Source of the DNA: Bacillota bacterium
Lineage (GTDB): Bacteria; Bacillota; Clostridia; Acetivibrionales; DSM-1351
Assembly (NCBI GenBank): GCA_023391425.1
Contig: JAEWAX010000118.1
Span: 1 to 10,562 of the forward strand
Reading direction: 5' to 3'
DNA length: 10,562 nt
Shown: in pieces, positions 1 to 7,163 of the stretch
How positions within the stretch are numbered: position 1 is the stretch's first letter
Layout: every line of letters starts with the position of its first letter
The notes under the pieces: model-generated
The model's database searches: none
Told to the model about the DNA's origin: nothing
The model's input: the letters and a program-made list of their open reading frames with translations, nothing else
Made by a program: the position numbers and the translations under genes

Positions 1-2175
1 CTCGACCCACAAAATTTAGATGTTGCAGCCACCATTGTAAATAATCGTACGTTAGTACCACTTCGAGCACTTTCAGAATATTTTAAAGCAGATGTAAGTT
101 ATGATAAAGCAGGACGAAAGGCCATTATTGATTATAATGGTACGCGTTTTCTATTTCCAATAGGTCAGCAAAAGTATATCAAAATAGCTGGTACTACAAA
201 AAAGGAAATTTCCATGGACTCAAAGACTATGATTTTAAATGATAGAACTATGGTACCATTAAGAGTAATATGTGAAGATATCTTTAAATATGAAGTTTCA
301 TACTATAATAGTATAATTGCCATAAGCGACAGCAGGGTTGATCTCCAAGCAAATAAAACACTTGTAGCTGATGTAAAGTTAAAGATAGGCTCAGCTCTGA
401 AAGTACAGTCAATAGATCAATTAAAATCAATGTTATCACAGCAAACCATAAGAACAACAGATGATATAGTATTCACAAAAAATATTGAGACTGGCGCATC
501 AAATTCTATTGCCACTGCTGATAGTCTTACCTCTGACACAGCTACAAGTAGTGCTCAAGGTAGCACTGCCCCGTCACAAGCCAAGACCGATTCTGGTTAC
601 TCCACTACCAATACACAGGTACAAGGAATTGATGAGGCGGATATAGTAAAAACAGATGGTAAATACCTTTACATCGCAGGGAATAAAGCTGTCCGCATTG
701 TTAGTGCAGATAAAGGTAAAATGAAGGATATAGCAACTATTAAACTTCCCCAAAATAAAGATGTAAGTGAAATATATATTGAAGGGGATCGACTTATCTT
801 AATCGGGCGTAAGTATGAGGAAATTAAGCGTGTATTGCCGTATGAACAGTCTGGCTCGGCAACACCCCCCGAGAAAGGGGTTCTAACGTCAAACGATATG
901 GCTGTAAGTTCTAAAATATATATGCCATATTATTCAAAAAGCTATAGTTTTATTGATGTTTATGATATTTCAGACCATAAAAATCCTTTATTTATTAAAG
1001 GACATGAGATGGAAGGTAATTACCAATCCAGTCGTAAAAATGGCGAAATTGTATACCTTATTACAAATGCATATGTATATAACGATTTAGTTCTGCCTAT
1101 GATGAGAGATACCAATGTAAATAAAGAAATCGTCCCAGTACCATTGAATGATATTATGATAATGCCAGATTGTCCTGTCTCTGGGTATGTAGTTGTTTCT
1201 GCGATAAATATTAATAATTCTGAAAAAACACAAGTTGAGGCAATTACCACTTCCGGTGACCTTACATATATGAATAGTTCAGCCCTATATATAACTACTA
1301 GTGGCTACAATGGTCAATCCACAATAACAAAATTTAAAATCAATGGAATGAACATTGGCTATGCTGGCTCCGGTAAGGTAAAAGGTTATATTCTAAATCA
1401 GTTTTCGATGGATGAGTATAATAACTATTTTAGGGTGGCTACAACTTATAATAATGAAAACAATCTGTTTATACTGGACAATGCACTAAACATCTGTGGT
1501 TCAGTGACTGATTTAGCAAAGGGTGAAAGAGTATATTCTGTCCGTTTTATGGGAGATAAGGGCTATATTGTTACCTACAGAACGATGGATCCTCTATTTG
1601 TATTTGATTTATCCAATCCAAAGGACCCTAAAGTAACAGGAGAACTGAAAATACCTGGGTTTAGTAATTACCTCCATCCTGTAGGAGATGATCTGATTTT
1701 AGGAATAGGCCAAGATACTTATGAAATATTTAAAAAAGACTCTTCTGGCAATGATGTGGTAGTAGGCACACGGCAGGGTGGAATTAAACTATCGCTGTTT
1801 GACGTATCAGATATGGGTAAGCCAAAAGAAATCTCAAACTATGTACTCGGCGACTCAGGTAGTTATAGCGATGTATTCTATGACCACAAGGCTGCAATGT
1901 TTGATTCTGCTTCTAATAAAGTAATCTTTGATGCTTCTATTACAGATACATCGGGAAAAAACAGACATGGGGCTGCAGTTTTTAACTTTGGAAATAGCAC
2001 AATTAAATTACAGGGTATCATCGATTATATCCAGCCTGAGGTATCTGGAATGTATATACCTTATGGCCGTCGTGCTCTATATATTGGCGATGAACTCTAT
2101 TACGTTCAGGATGGGGTTGTTTCCTCTTATAATTATAAGACTTTATCACCTATTGACACCCTAATGTTAAAGTAA
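1..2175 (+). CDS. Secreted stalk-domain beta-propeller protein (5' end missing)
   Basis: The frame is open from base 1, so the first ATG visible (214) is internal and the true N-terminus, probably with a signal peptide, lies upstream. Visible codons 1-724. Codons 14-22 (NNRTLVPLR) and 80-88 (NDRTMVPLR) are two copies of the hallmark of the copper amine oxidase N-terminal-like 'stalk' domain (PF07833), a wall/extracellular module common in Firmicutes and not catalytic by itself. A Ser/Thr-rich linker follows (about codons 160-205). Codons 208-224 read QGIDEADIVKTDGKYLY, the signature opening of the PF09826 beta-propeller family (secreted, distantly WD40-like), and the propeller fills the rest to codon 724, with repeated blade motifs such as VYDISDHKNP, VFDLSNPKDP and LFDVSDMGKP. 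Function of this family is unknown; surface binding is an inference. The gene ends at TAA and is followed by a hairpin. I am sure of the domains, less so of the role. Confidence 0.92.
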   Translation, partial: LDPQNLDVAATIVNNRTLVPLRALSEYFKADVSYDKAGRKAIIDYNGTRFLFPIGQQKYIKIAGTTKKEISMDSKTMILNDRTMVPLRVICEDIFKYEVSYYNSIIAISDSRVDLQANKTLVADVKLKIGSALKVQSIDQLKSMLSQQTIRTTDDIVFTKNIETGASNSIATADSLTSDTATSSAQGSTAPSQAKTDSGYSTTNTQVQGIDEADIVKTDGKYLYIAGNKAVRIVSADKGKMKDIATIKLPQNKDVSEIYIEGDRLILIGRKYEEIKRVLPYEQSGSATPPEKGVLTSNDMAVSSKIYMPYYSKSYSFIDVYDISDHKNPLFIKGHEMEGNYQSSRKNGEIVYLITNAYVYNDLVLPMMRDTNVNKEIVPVPLNDIMIMPDCPVSGYVVVSAININNSEKTQVEAITTSGDLTYMNSSALYITTSGYNGQSTITKFKINGMNIGYAGSGKVKGYILNQFSMDEYNNYFRVATTYNNENNLFILDNALNICGSVTDLAKGERVYSVRFMGDKGYIVTYRTMDPLFVFDLSNPKDPKVTGELKIPGFSNYLHPVGDDLILGIGQDTYEIFKKDSSGNDVVVGTRQGGIKLSLFDVSDMGKPKEISNYVLGDSGSYSDVFYDHKAAMFDSASNKVIFDASITDTSGKNRHGAAVFNFGNSTIKLQGIIDYIQPEVSGMYIPYGRRALYIGDELYYVQDGVVSSYNYKTLSPIDTLMLK

Positions 2176-2235
2176 GGTATATAAGTTTTTTATTAAAATT
2201 TATTAATAATAGCCGGTATTCAAATGTATTAATAA

Positions 2236-2264
2236 GGATACTGAAAATTCCACTTTCAGTATCC
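2236..2264. terminator. 11-bp perfect hairpin between convergent genes
   Basis: GGATACTGAAA (2236-2246) pairs perfectly with TTTCAGTATCC (2254-2264) around a 7-nt loop, 61 bases after the propeller stop codon. No T tract follows on the + strand; the - strand continues into TTATTAATA, which is only weakly T-rich. It sits between two genes that converge, so it may serve as a bidirectional transcript end or a 3' stabilising stem. It is not a textbook intrinsic terminator. Confidence 0.5.
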
Positions 2265-2346
2265 CTATGCCTTACTAATTGTATGATACAGCAGGCAGAA
2301 GCCTAGTTGAACTTATACATTTCTAACGTGTGAAAAATATTGGCTA

Positions 2347-2565
2347 CTATTTTTTATGCGGATTAGTATTATAATCTAATAGTATCCCGCGAAGTTTAGA
2401 TGCATGCATCCCTTCGTCCTCTGCAAATTCCTTAAAAACTTTTTTTACTTGCTCGTCCTCTATCCTTTTTGAATACATTTCATAATCTCGAACAAGTTCC
2501 ATTGAATTCTCCCATGCCCTTAATAGCCTATCATACGTTGTTATTTCAATTTCGTTTTCATTCAT
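2347..2565 (-). CDS. Small rubrerythrin/ferritin-like two-helix protein
   Basis: A 72-residue protein starting at ATG 2565, preceded by GGAGGT (2573-2578 on the complementary strand) at 7-nt spacing, which fixes the start. Two amphipathic helices are predicted: about residues 8-34 and 36-64. The second carries EFAEDEGMHASKL, with an ExxH pair (E51, H54), the arrangement used for di-iron ligands in ferritin-like and rubrerythrin-like helices; the first has acidic residues (E19, E23, E29) in a register that could supply ligands. At this length it is only half of a normal four-helix ferritin-like bundle, so it would need to dimerise to make a complete metal site; this is inference. No rubredoxin cysteines are present. 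It is encoded alone, divergent from the holin-like gene. Similar short proteins occur in spore-formers, some in spores. Family fairly sure, function not known. Confidence 0.8.
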   Translation of the reverse strand: MNENEIEITTYDRLLRAWENSMELVRDYEMYSKRIEDEQVKKVFKEFAEDEGMHASKLRGILLDYNTNPHKK

Positions 2566-2610
2566 CTACTTTACCTCCATTGATATCTATGCTTTGTTGC
2601 TAAGTCTTTC

Positions 2611-2640
2611 TATTGTTTGCTTTTTTTATTAACTAAATAC
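2611..2640 (-). promoter_or_regulatory. Possible forespore (sigma-F/G-like) promoter of the ferritin-like gene
   Basis: Read on the - strand, GTATT (2640-2636) is followed after exactly 15 nt by GCAAACAATA (2620-2611). This resembles the sigma-F consensus GYATA-N15-GGnnAnAHTR, with one mismatch in each box. Transcription would begin near 2604, about 38 nt before the start codon at 2565. AT-rich DNA makes chance matches likely, so this is tentative. Confidence 0.25.
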
Positions 2641-2663
2641 ATTTATCATTTAAATAATAAGTT

Positions 2664-2692
2664 TTGAATAATCCAAAATTTAATAGAATAAT
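2664..2692 (+). promoter_or_regulatory. Possible sigma-A promoter of the holin-like gene
   Basis: TTGAAT (2664-2669) and AATAAT (2687-2692) are spaced by 17 bp, with four of six and five of six consensus matches. They lie 62 bases upstream of the ATG at 2755. The region is very AT-rich, so this is a weak call. Confidence 0.3.
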
Positions 2693-2754
2693 ATTTAAAA
2701 TTATGTAAAAGATATTCTTTAGTTAGTATCTCTAAAAAGAAAGGATAAATAAAC

Positions 2755-3108
2755 ATGGAAAAAGTAGAACATAAATCAGGCTTTGGACAATATCTAATAC
2801 GGTTAGTTGTAGGAATAGTTGTTTTAGCAATAACTGCATTTTTTACCCCTGGCTTTGCAATTTCATCATGGTTTTCACTATTAATTGCCGCAATAGTTCT
2901 ATCTGTACTAGATTGGCTTGTAAATCTAATAACAGGTATTAATGCTGCTCCATTTGGAAGAGGAATATCAGGGTTTATACTAGCCGCTATTATCATCTAC
3001 GCTATAAAGTTTATTGTTCCAGGATATAATGTAACGATTTTAGGTGCAATAATAGCTGCAGTAGTATACGGCATAGTAGATGCAATCATTCCTGGCCGAG
3101 CAATGTAA
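2755..3108 (+). CDS. Four-helix membrane protein, PF04020 'phage holin family' (YvlD-like)
   Basis: A 117-residue integral membrane protein, start supported by GAAAGGA (2739-2745), 9 nt before the ATG. Four hydrophobic segments: about 15-32, 38-60, 69-88 and 93-112, with short polar turns. The pattern, including the LVVGIVVLAITAFFTPGF opening, the VLDWLVNLI stretch after the second helix and the closing VVYGIVDAIIPG, fits the PF04020 four-TM family, which includes B. subtilis YvlD. The database name 'phage holin' is historical: many chromosomal members have no lysis partner, and none is visible here, so an envelope or membrane-stress role is more likely than lysis. It stands alone between a divergent gene and a repeat-filled intergenic region. 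No clear terminator follows directly; the next hairpins belong to a repeat. Family call good, function unknown. Confidence 0.85.
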   Translation: MEKVEHKSGFGQYLIRLVVGIVVLAITAFFTPGFAISSWFSLLIAAIVLSVLDWLVNLITGINAAPFGRGISGFILAAIIIYAIKFIVPGYNVTILGAIIAAVVYGIVDAIIPGRAM

Positions 3109-3116
3109 TAATACTA

Positions 3117-3175
3117 CCTACCGGAGACGGTCATTTAAAATGTTAATCACATTAAAAATGCAAATTAGTATAATT
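3117..3175 (+). repeat. Truncated copy of a dispersed structured repeat (copy 1)
   Basis: Begins 9 bases after the holin-like stop. From CCGGAGACGG (3121) to TAATT (3175) it aligns with 7745-7802: both contain CCG-x-AGACG, then ATTTAAAATGT, ACATT, then CAAATTAGTATAATT (exact match but for the base before CAAATT). This copy lacks the GC-rich left half seen at 7660-7744. It can fold as ACCG-GAGA-CGGT (3120-3131) followed by an imperfect hairpin (3133-3143 with 3149-3159, two mismatches). The homology was found by eye; its genome-wide copy number is unknown. Confidence 0.7.
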
Positions 3176-3247
3176 TATATTATGCTCCCGTTTCAAATTT
3201 GTGTAATCTGTTATAAAAACGATAAAAGTATGATTAATAGTGGATGG

Positions 3248-3365
3248 GGCTGTTGCAAAATAAGCAGTCCCTTTTCATTTCCAAAAAAAATGTCCCTATA
3301 AAAAGGGACAAATCAGTTTATTATTTGAATCAGTATGCCGTTATTATAAGTATTCCACAACAGCC
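3248..3365. mobile_element. 118-bp MITE-like element with terminal inverted repeats
   Basis: The ends are inverted repeats: GGCTGTTGcaaAATA (3248-3262) against the complement of 3351-3365, GGCTGTTGtggAATA, identical at 12 of 15 positions with the outer eight exact. No coding sequence lies inside. The GGGGCTGTTGCAAAA end looks like the termini of transposase-bearing insertion sequences of the IS1182 type, which is recognition from memory, not a search. No target-site duplication is visible. The interior has nested hairpins and a T-tract terminator on the - strand. Together with copy 1 of the dispersed repeat, this fills the 302-base gap between the holin-like gene and the chemoreceptor; 3176-3247 shows nothing else. 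Confidence 0.5.
3283..3310 (-). terminator. Intrinsic terminator of the chemoreceptor gene
   Basis: On the - strand TGTCCCT pairs with AGGGACA (complement of 3304-3310 and 3291-3297) around a 6-nt loop, followed directly by eight T (A run at 3283-3290). It lies about 100 bases past the chemoreceptor stop. The GTCCCTTTT at 3267-3275 can also pair with AAAAGGGAC (3301-3309), an alternative fold that would compete with the terminator stem. Confidence 0.8.
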
Positions 3366-3410
3366 TATATTTAAACCTTTATTTTCCAAATATTTTTGAA
3401 TTAAATAAAA

Positions 3411-5735
3411 TTAAATTTTAACCTTATCTGAAATATTCTTTAGTTCATCTGAGGCCTCATGCAAAAGCTGAGATATCTGTTCTAGGTCTTTTAGCGTTCT
3501 TACCTGGAGTTCTATACTGCTATCTAAGTCATAATTATTGGAGGATGTTGCTATTTCATTTTCAGGCTTTGATATGTTATCTAAAGCCTCAACAAACTGC
3601 ATTGTAGACTCATATTGGGTACTAGCTTTTTCTGCAGATGTCTTGATTGTCTCAGCAACGAGGTTAACCGATTCTATTATTTCCACTATTCCCTCTTTTA
3701 CCTCATTTATTCTAGATGCACCGTCTTCCACCCCTACTACACCCAAATTCATTTTTTCAACTGCAAAGCTTATGCTTTCTTGAATTTCTTTGATTTGTGT
3801 TTTTATTTCTCCAGCTGAATTGTTGCTTGCATTTGATAGCTTTCTTATCTCATCAGCAACAACTGCAAAACCTTTACCCTGTTGCCCGGCTCTATTGGCC
3901 TCTATCGCCGCATTAAGTGCAAGCAAATTGGTCTGCGATGCTATTTGTGTAATTGTATTTGTTATCTCTCCAATTTTCCCTGAGGAGGACTCTAGCTTTG
4001 AAATAGAAGAAGCAATAGACTTAACAGTTTCATTTACCGTATTAATTACTATTTCGGCTTCTTCTACTTCTTTTTCTTTCGACTTAGCAACCTCAATAGC
4101 TCTCATACTGTCATCAACAGCCTTTTGTGTTTGTTCGGATACAGAACGTACATCTGTTAGAATACTTTCAGCATCAAACGTTCTAGTCTCCTTTAACTTA
4201 TCTATCTTCTTATATTCTGAAATTTTGTTAACACTCTCTCTATTTTGCTTAACCAATACTATTAATCTCTGCTTTAAATTACTTATTTCATTTGAGGTAT
4301 CTCTAAATTGCTCAACCATCCTTTGCTGCCCATCTAGAACACTGTTTACCTGCATTCCTAAACTGCCAATCTCTCCACTTGACTTAATGTCGGCTCTCAA
4401 AGTTAGGTCTCCCTTTTCAACTCGTGCTAACATTGATGCCAATGAATTAATTGGATGTGCTATTTTTTTTGATAAAAGGATGGCGATAACCATTCCTATA
4501 ATGATGGAAAACAGAGTTACCCCAACTATTATCAATAAAATAGCCCTTTTTGTATTTTCCGAAGTTTTTATATCATTAGCCAAATAGTTATTAAAGGATT
4601 CTCTTAACTTAATAATATTATCAGAGAAAGCTTTATTCATCCCTGTCATATCACTATAGCCATTCGCAATTGCTGCTTTTTTCATTATTGCTGCTCTCTT
4701 ATAAATTTCTTGCGAAGCAGTATTGTATGCAGAATGTTGGTTGATAAGTAAATCAAATTTCTCTTTATATGACTCATTTCTTCCCAGCTCACTTAGAATC
4801 TGATCTATGTAGGTAATATTTTCTTTAAAGTTAGCGGAAGTATCCTCATAGCTAGATGCAGAATACATAAGAAGTGAATTATTCTCATCTGTTAAAGCAA
4901 TCAATTCGTTTACTTTTTCGTATGCTTGTAATTGGCTTGAAATCTTTTTCATACTAAGCACTCTATCAAATCCGTCAGCAGGCTGTGAGTTCTCTAATAC
5001 AGTTGATGCACCGCTTGCAGCTGTCGTAATTTGCTGCTTCAAATCTTCAATTTTCTTGCTAAACTCCTGTTCAGGAATAGCATTTTCTACAGTATTGCCT
5101 TGTATTTGTGCTAACACTTCAGCCAAAAGATTTTTTATCTCAACAAAAGCAGCATCTATGTTCTGCGAATCTGAGTAGATTAAGCCAACCCTTCTATTGA
5201 GGTCAATAATATCGTCAATTGACATGTCAATTTGAGTTTCAAGTGATTTTGCAAGCGATTCCTTTAGTTCCTTTTGTGTTTTCTGCATATCAACATACAT
5301 TACTTGAGAACTTTTTGAAAAATTCGCTATACTCTTTTTATCAAATGCTTTAATATCACCAGACATAGTGCTTGTGTACATCTCATTATATTTGTTGTTT
5401 ATGGTAATAAGCTCTTCAACAACCTTCGCGTCATCTGAACTAATATCTGCTTTAGAAAGTTTTTTTGCTATATCATCAATATTCCTCCCAATTTCCGTAA
5501 ACTCTTTGTTTCCATCATCACTCAGAGAAATTACGAAAGTTGTAAGCAGCTGCTGTCGTTTATTGGATAGCTCACTAAGCTCCTGAAGCTTATCCTGATT
5601 AGCTTTATTAACTTGAAAATTGTTTAGAGAATCAATAACCTTTGTATACGCCAAAAAAGAAATTGCAGATGAAAGCAATGATATAACAATAACTATACTA
5701 AATGCACCAATTATGGTACTTTTTACGTTTTTCAT
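3411..5735 (-). CDS. Methyl-accepting chemotaxis protein with large helical sensor domain
   Basis: A 774-residue transmembrane chemoreceptor that passes ligand signals to CheA/CheW. The start is ATG 5735: AAAAGGAG (complement of 5743-5750) lies 7 nt upstream, whereas the in-frame ATG 11 codons earlier has no ribosome binding site. Order: TM1 about residues 6-29; an extracellular, mostly helical region of about 365 residues; TM2 about 397-422; HAMP about 423-475 (AHPINSLASMLARVEKGDLT); then the cytoplasmic methylation/signalling coiled coil. The hairpin tip at about 590-634 reads TNLLALNAAIEANRAGQQ, followed by GKGFAVVADEIRKLS. Tip residues differ from the usual EAARAGE form: N614, Q618 and S600. 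No C-terminal pentapeptide tether is present. The sensor might belong to a helical-bundle family such as HBM, but I cannot assign it, so the ligand is unknown. It is monocistronic, divergent from the M23 gene, with no other chemotaxis gene in the window. Confidence 0.96.
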   Translation of the reverse strand: MKNVKSTIIGAFSIVIVISLLSSAISFLAYTKVIDSLNNFQVNKANQDKLQELSELSNKRQQLLTTFVISLSDDGNKEFTEIGRNIDDIAKKLSKADISSDDAKVVEELITINNKYNEMYTSTMSGDIKAFDKKSIANFSKSSQVMYVDMQKTQKELKESLAKSLETQIDMSIDDIIDLNRRVGLIYSDSQNIDAAFVEIKNLLAEVLAQIQGNTVENAIPEQEFSKKIEDLKQQITTAASGASTVLENSQPADGFDRVLSMKKISSQLQAYEKVNELIALTDENNSLLMYSASSYEDTSANFKENITYIDQILSELGRNESYKEKFDLLINQHSAYNTASQEIYKRAAIMKKAAIANGYSDMTGMNKAFSDNIIKLRESFNNYLANDIKTSENTKRAILLIIVGVTLFSIIIGMVIAILLSKKIAHPINSLASMLARVEKGDLTLRADIKSSGEIGSLGMQVNSVLDGQQRMVEQFRDTSNEISNLKQRLIVLVKQNRESVNKISEYKKIDKLKETRTFDAESILTDVRSVSEQTQKAVDDSMRAIEVAKSKEKEVEEAEIVINTVNETVKSIASSISKLESSSGKIGEITNTITQIASQTNLLALNAAIEANRAGQQGKGFAVVADEIRKLSNASNNSAGEIKTQIKEIQESISFAVEKMNLGVVGVEDGASRINEVKEGIVEIIESVNLVAETIKTSAEKASTQYESTMQFVEALDNISKPENEIATSSNNYDLDSSIELQVRTLKDLEQISQLLHEASDELKNISDKVKI

Positions 5736-6074
5736 ATATATGCTCCTTTTACGTAAAGTGAAAACCACTTATGGATTAATTCGATTCCCATGGTAAAAAA
5801 TCCTCTTTATTTTGTATTTGAAAAAAATATTTAAAGGATTTTTATCTTTTTTGTAGAATATTTAAAATTGCAACATCGTTCTTAATCTTATTTTCACTTT
5901 TCTATAACATTTTACTAATGATAAATACATTTGTAGGCAAATATTAAATTTATTGGCTTATGATTATTACCTTGTTATTTAATGCCTTTAAATTGGAAAT
6001 AATTCAATTAGGGCACTTACTATGATAGTATAATTGCATACTGTCAAATGAATAGAAAACGGTGGTATTTATCA
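5736..6074. other. Divergent intergenic region with a 9-bp inverted repeat
   Basis: These 339 bases separate the divergent chemoreceptor and M23 genes and hold no ORF I would accept. AAAAATCCT (5796-5804) and AGGATTTTT (5835-5843) form an exact 9-bp inverted repeat with a 30-nt AT-rich spacer, 60-110 bases upstream of the chemoreceptor start. It could be an operator or a leader hairpin; it is not followed by a T tract in the chemoreceptor direction. I find no convincing promoter for the chemoreceptor, and no sigma-D (flagellar) box of the TAAA-N15-GCCGATAA type. Confidence 0.4.
6029..6034 (+). promoter_or_regulatory. Consensus -10 box of the M23 peptidase gene
   Basis: A perfect TATAAT lies 41 bases upstream of the chosen ATG (6075). 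No good -35 box is found at 16-18 bp. Transcription would begin near 6041, which leaves only about 7 nt before the earlier ATG at 6048 and so favours the later start. Confidence 0.45.
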
Positions 6075-7022
6075 ATGAAAGTCGCTAGTATTATTAAAAA
6101 ATTAAATAAGACTTACTCAGTCGTCATAATTCCTAATAATAATGATTCGATTAAAAAGTTTTCTCTTAAAGCACCTTTTGTTAAGGTAATGTTTGCGTTG
6201 CTTGTTATATTCTCATTATCAATAATGGCAATTTTCTTTAAATCAGCACACACAATTAATGTCGAGGTTAAAACTGATGAATTAAGTAAGGATGCGTTGC
6301 AACAGCAGATACAGACATTATCACAATTAATTATTGAGCAAAATAAGACTTTGGAGTCAAGTGATAGGCAAATTCAAGAGTTAAAATCTAATGTTACAGC
6401 TAATAACAGCAAACTTAAAGAGTTTACGAAGGTGTATACTGAGATAGCTGACAAATACATTTCAAAATCCAACAGAGGCTCTACTAACAAAAACATTGAT
6501 AAAACTGGTTTAGATTTAATTAAGCTCAGTAATATTGTTGAGGAATTAAATAGAAGTTTTAATGCTGATGATCAAGTAATAGCAGATTTGATGATATCAA
6601 AAGGAAAGTTAGAAAAAATCGTTAATGCTATTCCAACACTAGTTCCAGTTGACGGAGAAATTTCTTCTCCCTTTGGTATGAGAAATCACCCAATAAAAAA
6701 AGTAAACAAAGTTCATGAAGGTGTTGATCTTTCTTCTTCTAAAGGTGACCCTATTCTGGCTGCAGCCTCAGGAACAGTTGAATATTCAGGCTATAACAGT
6801 GGGTATGGGTATCATGTTATAATAGACCATAAGAATGGATATCATACTTTATATGCGCATTCTTCAAAGCTATTAGTAAAAGAGGGTGAACTGGTAAAGA
6901 AAGGCCAAAAAATTGCATTAGTTGGTAGCACAGGTTTAAGCACAGGTCCACACCTGCATTTTGAAATAAGAATTGGTAATACTCCTGTTGACCCAACTAA
7001 GTATATTGATTTTGGCTCTTAA
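6075..7022 (+). CDS. Membrane-anchored coiled-coil M23 peptidase
   Basis: A 315-residue zinc peptidase of the M23/LytM type expected to cut peptide cross-links in peptidoglycan outside the membrane. I chose ATG 6075: GGTGG (6061-6065) stands 9 nt upstream, while ATG 6048 has no ribosome binding site and sits almost on the likely transcript start. Residues 1-34 are a short cytoplasmic, basic segment; 35-55 a single TM helix (VKVMFALLVIFSLSIMAIFF); about 65-130 a coiled coil rich in Gln, Glu and Leu; about 190-312 the M23 domain. Zinc ligands by LytM comparison are H214 and D218 (HEGVDL) and H295 of PHLHFE; catalytic histidines are H262 (YAHSS) and H293. All are present, so it should be active rather than a degenerate EnvC-type activator. 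It lies 156 bases upstream of the bactofilin gene, a pairing known from wall-shaping modules elsewhere (Helicobacter Csd1/CcmA). SpoIIQ-like roles are possible but not shown. Confidence 0.94.
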   Translation: MKVASIIKKLNKTYSVVIIPNNNDSIKKFSLKAPFVKVMFALLVIFSLSIMAIFFKSAHTINVEVKTDELSKDALQQQIQTLSQLIIEQNKTLESSDRQIQELKSNVTANNSKLKEFTKVYTEIADKYISKSNRGSTNKNIDKTGLDLIKLSNIVEELNRSFNADDQVIADLMISKGKLEKIVNAIPTLVPVDGEISSPFGMRNHPIKKVNKVHEGVDLSSSKGDPILAAASGTVEYSGYNSGYGYHVIIDHKNGYHTLYAHSSKLLVKEGELVKKGQKIALVGSTGLSTGPHLHFEIRIGNTPVDPTKYIDFGS

Positions 7023-7063
7023 AGCAAAAATGAGTAATATAGGCCTTGTAGGTTAAATAACCA

Positions 7064-7111
7064 GATTTCTAAGCTTAAGTCTTAGTTTTTACTCTCCGAA
7101 ACTTAGAAATC
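7064..7111 (+). promoter_or_regulatory. Alternative-hairpin region between M23 and bactofilin
   Basis: GATTTCTAAG (7064-7073) pairs exactly with CTTAGAAATC (7102-7111) across a 28-nt loop. The CTAAG part (7069-7073) can instead pair with CTTAG (7081-7085), which is followed at once by TTTTT (7086-7090). The two folds exclude each other, giving the shape of an attenuator. The short stem is weak and AT-rich. A small palindrome, GGTTAAATAACC, lies just upstream (7051-7062). Confidence 0.35.
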
Positions 7112-7163
7112 GATATATCTACTGTATTTTTTATAGAAAAGATTATAAATCTAAAAATAATTG

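Noticed and set aside
2358..2377. ATTAG...CTAAT palindrome near the ferritin-like gene end, resembling the TTAGTATAATT of the repeat
   Set aside because: It lies within coding sequence (codons for DYNTN) and shares only AT-rich words with the repeat.
2755..3108. Prophage remnant, suggested by the 'holin' family name
   Set aside because: No endolysin, structural or integrase gene nearby; PF04020 proteins are common chromosomal membrane proteins.
3080..3301. 73-codon + strand frame downstream of the holin-like gene
   Set aside because: It overlaps the gene end, the dispersed repeat and the MITE-like element, has no ribosome binding site and no protein-like pattern.
3790..4587. Long + strand open frame (265 codons) within the chemoreceptor gene
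   Set aside because: It is antisense to the methyl-accepting domain, has no ribosome binding site and its composition mirrors the chemoreceptor codons.
5736..5768. Earlier in-frame ATG for the chemoreceptor
   Set aside because: AAAAGGAG lies inside this extension and fits the ATG at 5735; the extra 11 residues are not typical of a chemoreceptor N-terminus.
6048..6074. Earlier ATG for the M23 peptidase
   Set aside because: No ribosome binding site, and it lies about 7 nt from the transcript start predicted by TATAAT at 6029; ATG 6075 has GGTGG upstream and begins the usual basic N-terminus.
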